Assembly: GCA_002310115.1 (NCBI GenBank)
Contig: DBYI01000093.1
Span: 1 to 5,656, forward strand
Origin: Ruminococcus flavefaciens
GTDB taxonomy: Bacteria > Bacillota > Clostridia > Oscillospirales > Ruminococcaceae
Length of the DNA: 5,656 nt
Direction: 5' to 3'
Within the stretch, counting starts at the first letter, position 1. Every line of letters begins with the position of its first letter. Position numbers and translations under genes: made by a program. Positions 1-5,655 of the stretch are shown here, one piece after another. The notes below the pieces were generated by a model that was given only the letters and a program-made list of their open reading frames with translations, did not search any database and was not told the DNA's origin.

Positions 1-1
1 A

Positions 2-139
2 TACACCATACACGTTTCAAAATCAATCAAAGCAAAAGTAATTTCCACGGCAGATGCCTTTGAAGCTCGTTACTGTCCGGAAAAGGATCGGGAGAAATGT
101 GTCTTGAAGTATTCTCTGGGGAATCTAGCGTTATATTGA
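2..139 (+). CDS. Possible 3' end of an upstream gene (45 codons, partial, unrecognised)
   Basis: One + strand frame is open from the left edge to a TGA at 137-139. The other two + frames stop within about 65 bases, and all three reverse frames across this stretch contain stops. The translation ends in D-R-E-K-C-V-L-K-Y-S-L-G-N-L-A-L-Y and has an ordinary soluble-protein composition with charged residues and two cysteines. I do not recognise the family. A 45-codon open frame occurs by chance often enough that this is only a suggestion; the argument for it is the plausible composition and that the gene would run in the same direction as everything else here. No strong terminator hairpin with a T tract follows before the gene 1 promoter. 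Confidence 0.35.
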   Translation, partial: YTIHVSKSIKAKVISTADAFEARYCPEKDREKCVLKYSLGNLALY

Positions 140-240
140 AGCTGCCGTTTCCACTTAAGGTTAAGTTTGTGTGTATCCGTTTATAAAAAAATTACGATTT
201 GTGCCGCACATTTTATTCGAATGATACGTTAAATAATAAA

Positions 241-260
241 AGTAAAAGAGCACTTTTGCT
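241..260. other. Short AT-rich stem-loop upstream of the gene 1 promoter
   Basis: AGTAAAAG (241-248) and CTTTTGCT (253-260) can pair as an 8-bp stem with one G-T wobble around the loop AGCA. It ends 19 bases before the predicted -35. No T run follows on the + strand (AAAATAAT comes next), so it is not a normal terminator for an upstream gene. It could be a protein-binding dyad, a weak terminator read on the other strand (TTTATTATTT follows there), or chance in AT-rich DNA. Confidence 0.25.
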
Positions 261-279
261 AAAATAATACCTGTTTATA

Positions 280-308
280 TTGCTTTTGTGGATATATTGA
301 TGTATAAT
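280..308 (+). promoter_or_regulatory. Sigma-A-type promoter for gene 1
   Basis: A consensus -10 hexamer TATAAT lies at 303-308, 17 bases after a partial -35 TTGCTT at 280-285 (first three bases match TTGACA). Transcription would begin near 314-316, leaving a leader of about 43 bases before the ATG at 358. The stretch around it is strongly AT-rich. The perfect -10 and ideal spacing make this the best promoter in the window; the weak -35 would fit a promoter that is helped or controlled by another protein. Confidence 0.6.
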
Positions 309-316
309 TGAAATAA

Positions 317-331
317 ACAGTAATTTACTGT
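317..331. promoter_or_regulatory. Operator-like perfect inverted repeat at the gene 1 transcription start
   Basis: ACAGTAA (317-323) and TTACTGT (325-331) are exact reverse complements around a single central T. The site begins 8 bases after the -10 hexamer, so it covers or directly follows the predicted transcription start, a classic place for a repressor operator. In RNA it could form only a weak 5-bp hairpin with a 5-base loop at the 5' end of the leader, upstream of the ribosome site. I cannot assign it to a regulator family, and the same 15-base site is not present in the gaps before genes 2 and 3. Confidence 0.45.
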
Positions 332-344
332 AAACTTCAGAGAT

Positions 345-352
345 GGTAGGTG
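345..352 (+). promoter_or_regulatory. Shine-Dalgarno sequence deciding the gene 1 start
   Basis: GGTAGGTG contains AGG ending 7 bases before the ATG at 358. An in-frame ATG at 343 has no purine-rich site at a useful distance and would put M-V-G-V-I in front of the M-I-F-K-K that normally opens a signal peptide. Position 358 is therefore preferred. Confidence 0.6.
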
Positions 353-357
353 TCATT

Positions 358-2136
358 ATGATTTTCAAGAAGATCGCAGCTGCTGTTATAGCAGCTTTAT
401 CAGCAGTTACTCCTGTATCATTGAATGGCAGATTTTTTTCAGAGACTTCAGTTGCATATGCGGAAGATCAAAGTGTATTTCCGTTACAAATGGCATGGAT
501 ACCAACTGATTTTGAGTCAGCACGTGAATTCCGCAACACTTATGGAGCTACACATATTGAAGACGGAGTGGTTTGTATCGTTTTCAGATTGTCCCTTGAA
601 GAGTATGATTTTGATGTTTCGTATTATAATAACCGATATGAATTAAAAGGTACAAACGATGTCAGCGAATCAGCGGTAATAAACTACTATCCTACTGAGA
701 ATGTCCTTGAAGATACCACAGTGTATGCGGTTGCAGTAATTGCAACACGTCCAAAAGGTGAATTTGAGATTGATCTGATCGATAGATTCATAGATCCATC
801 ATCGTTATATACCGGGATTCCGTATTCAGCAGGACATTATTCTTTTAATGCTATAGATAGTCACACTACCATAGAAACAGATATTTATGCCTGGCTTCCA
901 GACTGCGAACCCGAGTATAAGGATTATATTGAAAAATATGGAGTGATCTCTGTAAGGGATAACTTTGTTGTCTTCTGCATGGATTCAAAGGCAGGTGTTC
1001 GTCTAACATGGCAGGAAGAATCAAGGGAATACTCAGATAATTTTAATAGGCACTCATTTGCATTTTGTAATTCTGAAACATCGATGTTTATCGAAGATGG
1101 TGATGAATTACATGAAGTTGTTGCATATCAGGCTGTCAAAGATGGTTATGCCAGGATCGAATGGGAGTACTTACCCGATTGCGTATGGGAATTGGACCCG
1201 CCTTTCTCCGAAAGCGATCTTAAAGATCCTTTGATAGCAGACTGTGTTGTTCTTGACAATGCACAGACTGTTCTTCTTAATGGTCAGACAAGAGTAACTG
1301 TAACCGATGAAGAGACAGGGGAATTGATATCAGATAAATATCTGGAATCGTATCCGTTTAAGTTCCATGCGGATATTATCTATAAAGACGAATTGTTTTC
1401 AACCCTCAATGGAGCTGCTGCTAATTATACTGTGACAAAGAATAAAAGTATTTTAAAAGAATGCTATCTCTGTCCCGGCCTTTCATCACTTTCTATGGCA
1501 TATAAGAAGGCGGACAAATTCGAAATCACAACAGAAGAGCAGCCTGAGATCATATATTATGACAACGGCGCAATGGATCTGCTTTTCAAAACCGCCTCAC
1601 CGCCCCTCGGAGATCTGAACGGTGACTGGATATTAAGCATATCAGATCTTGTTATGCTGCAAAGGTGGCTTTTAGGTGCAACTGATGCTGAGTTTGTTGA
1701 TTGGGTATTGGCTGATTTCAATAAGGATAACAAAGTAGATATTTTTGATATCTGTCTTATGAGAAAGAGTATTATCAAATCTGTAAATATACCTGTAGTA
1801 CTCAGTATTACAGAAACAGGCGGATATGCAGGTGTGCACAGAGTCTGGAAGGTTTATCAGGAGAATGACAGATTCTTTGCTTATTATAATGATGAAAAAA
1901 GTGGTACAGAGCCGTTGACCGTTGAAATCACAGAAAGAGAATATCGTGGAATCATGTCTCAGGACTATGACGGAATTATAGCAAAATACAATAACAGTTA
2001 TCATGAAGAGGTATGGGATGGATTTGTTCATAAGACTGTTCTGACATACGAAGACGGTTCAGAAAAGGAAACATATGCAGATATGTATGATGTTATGAGT
2101 ATGGTAAGCAAGATACTGAAAATAAAATATGCTTGA
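358..2136 (+). CDS. Secreted dockerin-containing protein (cellulosome-associated, function unknown), 592 aa
   Basis: Seen in the sequence: residues 1-35 form a signal peptide (M-I-F-K-K, an alanine-rich hydrophobic core, likely cleavage after A-Y-A at 33-35). Two diverged copies of a module follow, W47-I-P-T-D-F-E to V71-V-C-I-V-F76 and W179-L-P-D-C-E to V204-V-F206. Next is a beta-rich segment from P291-L-I-A-D-C, with R-V-T-V-T-D-E-E-T-G-E-L-I ending at 324. A type I dockerin spans about 417-472: loop 1 D419-x-N421-x-D423 to D430, with Trp instead of the usual Gly at loop position 6, and loop 2 D453-x-N455-x-D457 to D464. A domain of about 120 residues (about 473-592) closes the protein. 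Known: dockerins bind scaffoldin cohesins through calcium. Inferred: an extracellular cellulosome component; no catalytic motif is recognised. The start could instead be 343 (597 aa). The gene has its own promoter and is a shorter paralogue of the next gene. Confidence 0.88.
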   Translation: MIFKKIAAAVIAALSAVTPVSLNGRFFSETSVAYAEDQSVFPLQMAWIPTDFESAREFRNTYGATHIEDGVVCIVFRLSLEEYDFDVSYYNNRYELKGTNDVSESAVINYYPTENVLEDTTVYAVAVIATRPKGEFEIDLIDRFIDPSSLYTGIPYSAGHYSFNAIDSHTTIETDIYAWLPDCEPEYKDYIEKYGVISVRDNFVVFCMDSKAGVRLTWQEESREYSDNFNRHSFAFCNSETSMFIEDGDELHEVVAYQAVKDGYARIEWEYLPDCVWELDPPFSESDLKDPLIADCVVLDNAQTVLLNGQTRVTVTDEETGELISDKYLESYPFKFHADIIYKDELFSTLNGAAANYTVTKNKSILKECYLCPGLSSLSMAYKKADKFEITTEEQPEIIYYDNGAMDLLFKTASPPLGDLNGDWILSISDLVMLQRWLLGATDAEFVDWVLADFNKDNKVDIFDICLMRKSIIKSVNIPVVLSITETGGYAGVHRVWKVYQENDRFFAYYNDEKSGTEPLTVEITEREYRGIMSQDYDGIIAKYNNSYHEEVWDGFVHKTVLTYEDGSEKETYADMYDVMSMVSKILKIKYA

Positions 2137-2178
2137 TAGTAAATCTGACTTAGTCTTATTTATTGTAATCTACTCAGA

Positions 2179-2207
2179 CAGAATACTAAAGGTAAGCTGC
2201 ATGACTT
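2179..2207. repeat. 29-bp imperfect direct repeat, copy 1 (after gene 1)
   Basis: This segment starts CAGAATACTAAAGGTAAG, lies 42 bases after the gene 1 stop, and matches 23 of 29 bases with 5168-5196 after the gene 2 stop. Its 3' half can fold: GGTAAG (2191-2196) can pair with CTT (2205-2207) and ACC (2209-2211) with one bulged C. A 7-bp inverted repeat, CAGAATA (2179-2185) with TATTCTG (2227-2233), encloses this and a small CCCG-ATT-CGGG hairpin (2210-2220). No T tract follows, so it is not a standard terminator. It could be a relic of the tandem gene duplication, a conserved leader or processing element, or a binding site. Confidence 0.45.
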
Positions 2208-2237
2208 CACCCGATTCGGGGCGGACTATTCTGGAAT

Positions 2238-2266
2238 TTGAAATTGGAAAATAATTACGAGAAAAT
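2238..2266 (+). promoter_or_regulatory. Weak candidate promoter for gene 2
   Basis: TTGAAA (2238-2243) and GAAAAT (2261-2266) sit 17 bases apart, each matching 4 of 6 consensus positions. It would place transcription about 40 bases before the ATG of gene 2. Much weaker than the promoter of gene 1; read-through from gene 1 is an equally good explanation, since no strong terminator lies in the 176-bp gap. Confidence 0.25.
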
Positions 2267-2299
2267 GCAAAGACATAGGACGTATTCAAATCAATGAAT

Positions 2300-2305
2300 G
2301 GAGGA
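2300..2305 (+). promoter_or_regulatory. Strong Shine-Dalgarno sequence for gene 2
   Basis: GGAGGA ends 7 bases before the ATG at 2313. This is close to an ideal ribosome site and fixes the start, which is also the start that gives a clean signal peptide. Confidence 0.85.
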
Positions 2306-2312
2306 ATAAAAA

Positions 2313-5150
2313 ATGAAGGCCAGACTAATTGCTGTTATGACTGCAGGTGTGATATTAACATCTGCGATATCCATGCCACCAGTGCTTGCTGCTGAACAAA
2401 CCACATCCGCTAATGCTGTTGATTCGCTTCCTGACTGGATCCCGAATGACCTTGAATCAGCAGTCGAGTTTCTCAACACATATGGTGCTACGCACATAGG
2501 AAATGAGAATGAAAGTGATCTGCTTTGTGTTGTATTTGAGGAGCCGTCTTACAGTACAAAGAAATACAACATAAAAAACACAGCAGCTCTTCCTACGGCA
2601 TACTACCATGATGTATTTGTGAACGAAGAAACCGATACTGCCTATGAAGTAATGGCATACAAAAATGCATGGACATCAAAGCCTGATTTCAAGATTCAGT
2701 TTAGCTGTGATTCGGAATTGCAGAAGGAATATTCTTTTACAAGTTTCGGGACTCAGGTGATAGAGACTGATATCTATAGCTGGCTTCCTGACTGTGAAAA
2801 GGAATATTGGGCGTATGTCGACATAAACAGCCATTTATCTGTAATGGATAATTATGTTGTGTTCGGTCTGACTCATGAAGCAGGTACAGGTTATGACTGG
2901 ACTCTTAAAGATGAGGGAAAAGAGTGCTTTGAACTTGAAACATCAAGTGCTTGTAGTCGCGTATCTGTTGTTCCTGTTGACGGAGGACAGCTCAATACGA
3001 TCTACGTATATAAGGCAGTCAAGGATGGCTATGACAAGATCTCCTACGATTTCGGAGCAGTTTATGCTACTGATGAAGAGGCAAAAAAACCTCTTGTTGC
3101 TGATTGTGCCGTTATAAACGATGCGAAGAACATCTTGCTTTCCGGACAAATGAGAGTCACTCTTGTTGACAGTGACACGGACGAGCTTCTTACGCTTCCG
3201 AAAGATGCAATGCCAAGGATATGGACGGATTTACGTCAAATTACTTCCGAGGGAGAGATCAATTGTAATATGCAGCCATCTGGATTAAGAAGTAACCCGG
3301 GAATTGTACGTTTAGGCAACTACTTTGACGGATTCAATTTCTCTTTCGGTTTAGTGGGAGATGGACTGCCGAGCGGTTATTCTCTGCCTGATACTGATGA
3401 TAAATCTGCAGGTTACTATAACGGTACTATTGTACCTGAAAAACATATGGCCGTAACAAAATATGACAATGATTCTGCTGATGTTGTGTTCAGACTGAAA
3501 AAGAATAACACCATAAAGAAGTCAACAACGGTCACTATTTATGATGATTATACAGGTGAATTGATAGACATTCCTGAGTATTTCGGAGATGCATATTTCA
3601 CTAAATGTAAGGCAGAAGGAGATTCTGAAGTTGAATTTTTTTATGTCAGGTCAAATCCGTGCACATTCGATTCGGATTATCTTTATGAACCATCGTACTA
3701 TAATTCTTTCCTCTTAAATACAGAATCTGGAAGCTATGATTTATCTGAGTTTGAAGTAATATCTGAAAACCAAGGACATGTTGAATTAGCTTGCAGAGTC
3801 AGATGGAGTGGTAACGGTGACGCTAACGGAGATGGTATTTTCAGTATTGCGGATATGGTATGCTTGCAAAAATGGCTGCTGGGTGCATCTGACTCAGGGA
3901 TTGCTGACTGGAAGGCTGTAGATTTATATCGTGACAATAAGATTGATGTATTTGATCTTATCATTATGAGGCAATCTATTGTCTTTTCAATAGATATCCC
4001 CGTTGCAATCAGCGTAACTGAATCAAGTGGTGCTGCAGGAAAAGAGATTACATATAAAGTATATCGTGAAGGCGAAAAATGCTATCTGTATTATTATGAT
4101 ATGACAAGAGATCCTGATGCTGAACCCATGACAATCGAAATCTCGGAACAGGAATATAACGAGATAATGGCTCAGGATTTTGCCGTTATGATTCAAGTCA
4201 TAAAAGATCCATCCTTGCCGGAGTGGGGGAAAAGTAAGTTTGAGTTCACAATCAGCTATTCACACGATTCTCAGTATACAGTGTATTCGGACAGAGCGCC
4301 AGATGTTATGACAAAACTGAAGGATTTGACAACAAAGTATTGCACCTATGTTGAGCCTGATTATCGCAGAGATTATGGCTTACCACTTTATGTTTTGGAA
4401 GATGGTCTGAAGCTGTATCTCGGTCCCGATGTAAGTTATAGATCTATAGATACGATACCTAAAGGCACATATCTTTCAGAACTCGGACACAACGAAAACA
4501 ACGATATATGGATGTTTACAGAATACAATGGTAATTACGGCTGGATCAGAATGTACGACGATGATTATCGGTACACAGTACATTTTGATGTAGTTGCAGG
4601 CAAGCCTGTTATCTACCTCTATCCTGAGCAGGAGACCGATGTACATGTGGAGTTGGAACTCGCAGAAGCTGAACTTTCCACAACGTATCCGAGATATAAT
4701 AATGGCTGGGATGTAACAGCTTCTCCCGACGGCTCACTGCTGAACAAGGCTGACGGCACACATCATAAGTATCTTTTCTGGGATGCAGATAACTGCCGCA
4801 TGAGATATGATTTCTCAAATGGCTTCTGTGTTGCCTGCAGCGACACCGAAAGTTTCCTTAAGGAAAAGCTTTCATATATGGGGTTGACCGAAGAAGAAAT
4901 GAATGAATTTATTATATACTGGCTGCCGTTAATGGAGCATAATACGTATAACCTCATTGCATTCCAAGGGGATGTTTATACGAATTCCGCAAAACTTAAT
5001 ATTACTCCTGAGCCTGACAGTCTTCTCCGTGTATTCATGACTTATGTTCCGCTTGAGGAGGCTGTGAACATCGAACCTCAGCAGCTTGAGACCTTTGAAA
5101 GGAAAGGCTTTACAGTTGTTGAATGGGGTGGCAGTGAGGTAAGGCAGTAG
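2313..5150 (+). CDS. Large secreted dockerin protein with SH3-like and KPVIYLYP/EWGG C-terminal domains, 945 aa
   Basis: Seen: signal peptide 1-26 (M-K-A-R, hydrophobic core, P-V-L-A cleavage). Two W-x-P modules start at W42-I-P-N-D-L-E and W157-L-P-D-C-E. Two tandem TGELI-type modules follow: P260-L-V-A-D-C to about 397 with D-S-D-T-D-E-L-L at 286-293, and about 398-500 with Y-D-D-Y-T-G-E-L-I ending at 418. The dockerin covers about 501-557: loop 1 D503-A-N-G-D507-G to D514; loop 2 D537-L-Y539-R-D541 to D548, with Tyr where the calcium ligand Asn usually sits. A post-dockerin domain like that of gene 1 spans about 557-680. A bacterial SH3-like domain lies at about 695-750 (L-Y-L-G-P-D-V-S-Y, ending G743-W-I-R). 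The last domain carries K764-P-V-I-Y-L-Y-P, W799, Y820-L-F-W, Y869-W-L-P, R906-V-F-M and E937-W-G-G. Known: SH3b domains often bind peptidoglycan or peptides; the last domain has no established function that I know of. Inferred: cellulosome- or cell-wall-associated; no enzyme activity can be assigned. Confidence 0.9.
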   Translation: MKARLIAVMTAGVILTSAISMPPVLAAEQTTSANAVDSLPDWIPNDLESAVEFLNTYGATHIGNENESDLLCVVFEEPSYSTKKYNIKNTAALPTAYYHDVFVNEETDTAYEVMAYKNAWTSKPDFKIQFSCDSELQKEYSFTSFGTQVIETDIYSWLPDCEKEYWAYVDINSHLSVMDNYVVFGLTHEAGTGYDWTLKDEGKECFELETSSACSRVSVVPVDGGQLNTIYVYKAVKDGYDKISYDFGAVYATDEEAKKPLVADCAVINDAKNILLSGQMRVTLVDSDTDELLTLPKDAMPRIWTDLRQITSEGEINCNMQPSGLRSNPGIVRLGNYFDGFNFSFGLVGDGLPSGYSLPDTDDKSAGYYNGTIVPEKHMAVTKYDNDSADVVFRLKKNNTIKKSTTVTIYDDYTGELIDIPEYFGDAYFTKCKAEGDSEVEFFYVRSNPCTFDSDYLYEPSYYNSFLLNTESGSYDLSEFEVISENQGHVELACRVRWSGNGDANGDGIFSIADMVCLQKWLLGASDSGIADWKAVDLYRDNKIDVFDLIIMRQSIVFSIDIPVAISVTESSGAAGKEITYKVYREGEKCYLYYYDMTRDPDAEPMTIEISEQEYNEIMAQDFAVMIQVIKDPSLPEWGKSKFEFTISYSHDSQYTVYSDRAPDVMTKLKDLTTKYCTYVEPDYRRDYGLPLYVLEDGLKLYLGPDVSYRSIDTIPKGTYLSELGHNENNDIWMFTEYNGNYGWIRMYDDDYRYTVHFDVVAGKPVIYLYPEQETDVHVELELAEAELSTTYPRYNNGWDVTASPDGSLLNKADGTHHKYLFWDADNCRMRYDFSNGFCVACSDTESFLKEKLSYMGLTEEEMNEFIIYWLPLMEHNTYNLIAFQGDVYTNSAKLNITPEPDSLLRVFMTYVPLEEAVNIEPQQLETFERKGFTVVEWGGSEVRQ

Positions 5151-5167
5151 AGTTTTTCAGGAATTAC

Positions 5168-5196
5168 CAGAATATTAAAGGTAAGAATCATGGATT
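5168..5196. repeat. 29-bp imperfect direct repeat, copy 2 (after gene 2)
   Basis: It starts CAGAATATTAAAGGTAAG, 17 bases after the gene 2 stop, and is 23/29 identical to 2179-2207. GTAAG (5181-5185) can pair with TTTAC (5195-5199) with one G-U pair, so both copies can form a small hairpin with CATG in the loop although the pairing bases differ slightly. It lies in the 81-bp gap before gene 3, 35 bases from its ATG. Role unknown. Confidence 0.45.
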
Positions 5197-5231
5197 TACA
5201 GGAAGATTATGGGAGATGAATAAAATTACTT

Positions 5232-5630
5232 ATGAAAAAGATATTAGCTGCATGTGGAAACGATTGTTCATTTTGCCCCAGATATAATGTATCTCCATAT
5301 GAAAAGACTGAGGATGAACTCCGTCATACCGCGGAATTATGGCACAAAATCGGATACAGAGACAGAGTTGTATCTAATATCGAAATATCATGTAACGGCT
5401 GCAAGCCTGATAACTGGTGCAGGTACCATGTCGTTAAGTGTTGTCAGGATAAGGAAATAACAAATTGCTCTGAATGTGCAGAATATCCCTGCGACAATAT
5501 CCGTGAATGCTTCAATGTTACGCTATTATTTGCAAATAAGTGCATGGAAGTTTGCACGAGCAAAGAATACGAACATATGAAAAGGGCATTTTTTGAAAAG
5601 GAAAAGAATCTACAAGCAGGGCATAAATAA
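5232..5630 (+). CDS. DUF3795-type cysteine-rich protein, 132 aa
   Basis: Seen: the N terminus has C8-G-N-D-C12-x-x-C15-P, followed by C54-x-x-C57, C63, C70-C71, and C79-x-x-C82-A-E-Y-P-C87. There are 14 cysteines in 132 residues, no signal peptide and no membrane segment. The C-terminal 25 residues are charged and probably helical. Known: this C-G-x-D-C-x-x-C-P ... N-C-x-x-C-x-x-Y-P-C layout is that of the DUF3795 family, small proteins common in Firmicutes and archaea that probably bind zinc or another metal; their function is not established. The length is normal for the family. Start choice: a TGA at 5217-5219 closes the frame upstream and 5232 is the first ATG. The nearest purine-rich site, GGGAGA at 5211-5216, is 15 bases away, farther than usual, so initiation may be weak. 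No functional tie to the two dockerin genes is visible. Confidence 0.85.
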   Translation: MKKILAACGNDCSFCPRYNVSPYEKTEDELRHTAELWHKIGYRDRVVSNIEISCNGCKPDNWCRYHVVKCCQDKEITNCSECAEYPCDNIRECFNVTLLFANKCMEVCTSKEYEHMKRAFFEKEKNLQAGHK

Positions 5631-5641
5631 TACAAATGCGG

Positions 5642-5655
5642 CAGCCAATCGGCTG
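5642..5655 (+). terminator. Probable terminator hairpin after gene 3, cut by the window edge
   Basis: CAGCC (5642-5646) and GGCTG (5651-5655) form a perfect GC-rich 5-bp stem with loop AATC, starting 11 bases after the gene 3 stop. This is where an intrinsic terminator is expected, but the window ends one base later, so a following T run cannot be seen. Confidence 0.5.

Noticed and set aside
153..166. ACTTAA-GG-TTAAGT palindrome as a terminator for the possible upstream gene
   Set aside because: A two-base loop cannot form; refolding leaves a 5-bp AT-rich stem, and the following TTGTGTG is not a convincing T tract.
1557..2031. Open frames on the minus strand opposite the dockerin part of gene 1 (73 and 119 codons)
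   Set aside because: They lie wholly inside a well-supported + strand gene, have no ribosome site or promoter that I can see, and their translations show no recognisable motif.
2140..2162. Imperfect AT-rich stem TAAAT/ATTTA with inner GAC/GTC just after the gene 1 stop, as a terminator
   Set aside because: The stem is interrupted by a mismatched internal loop, is almost all A-T, and no T run follows. Too weak to call.
2210..2220. CCCG-ATT-CGGG hairpin in the gap between genes 1 and 2, as a terminator
   Set aside because: Only four base pairs with a three-base loop and no T tract behind it (GCGGAC follows).
2875..3149. Alternative frames inside gene 2 (80 codons +, 68 codons -)
   Set aside because: Both are shadows of the strongly supported gene 2 frame, without their own start signals.
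5216..5287. 23-codon frame overlapping the start of gene 3, as a small gene
   Set aside because: Too short, overlaps a clear family member out of frame, and the translation has no recognisable feature. Kept only as a note on initiation.
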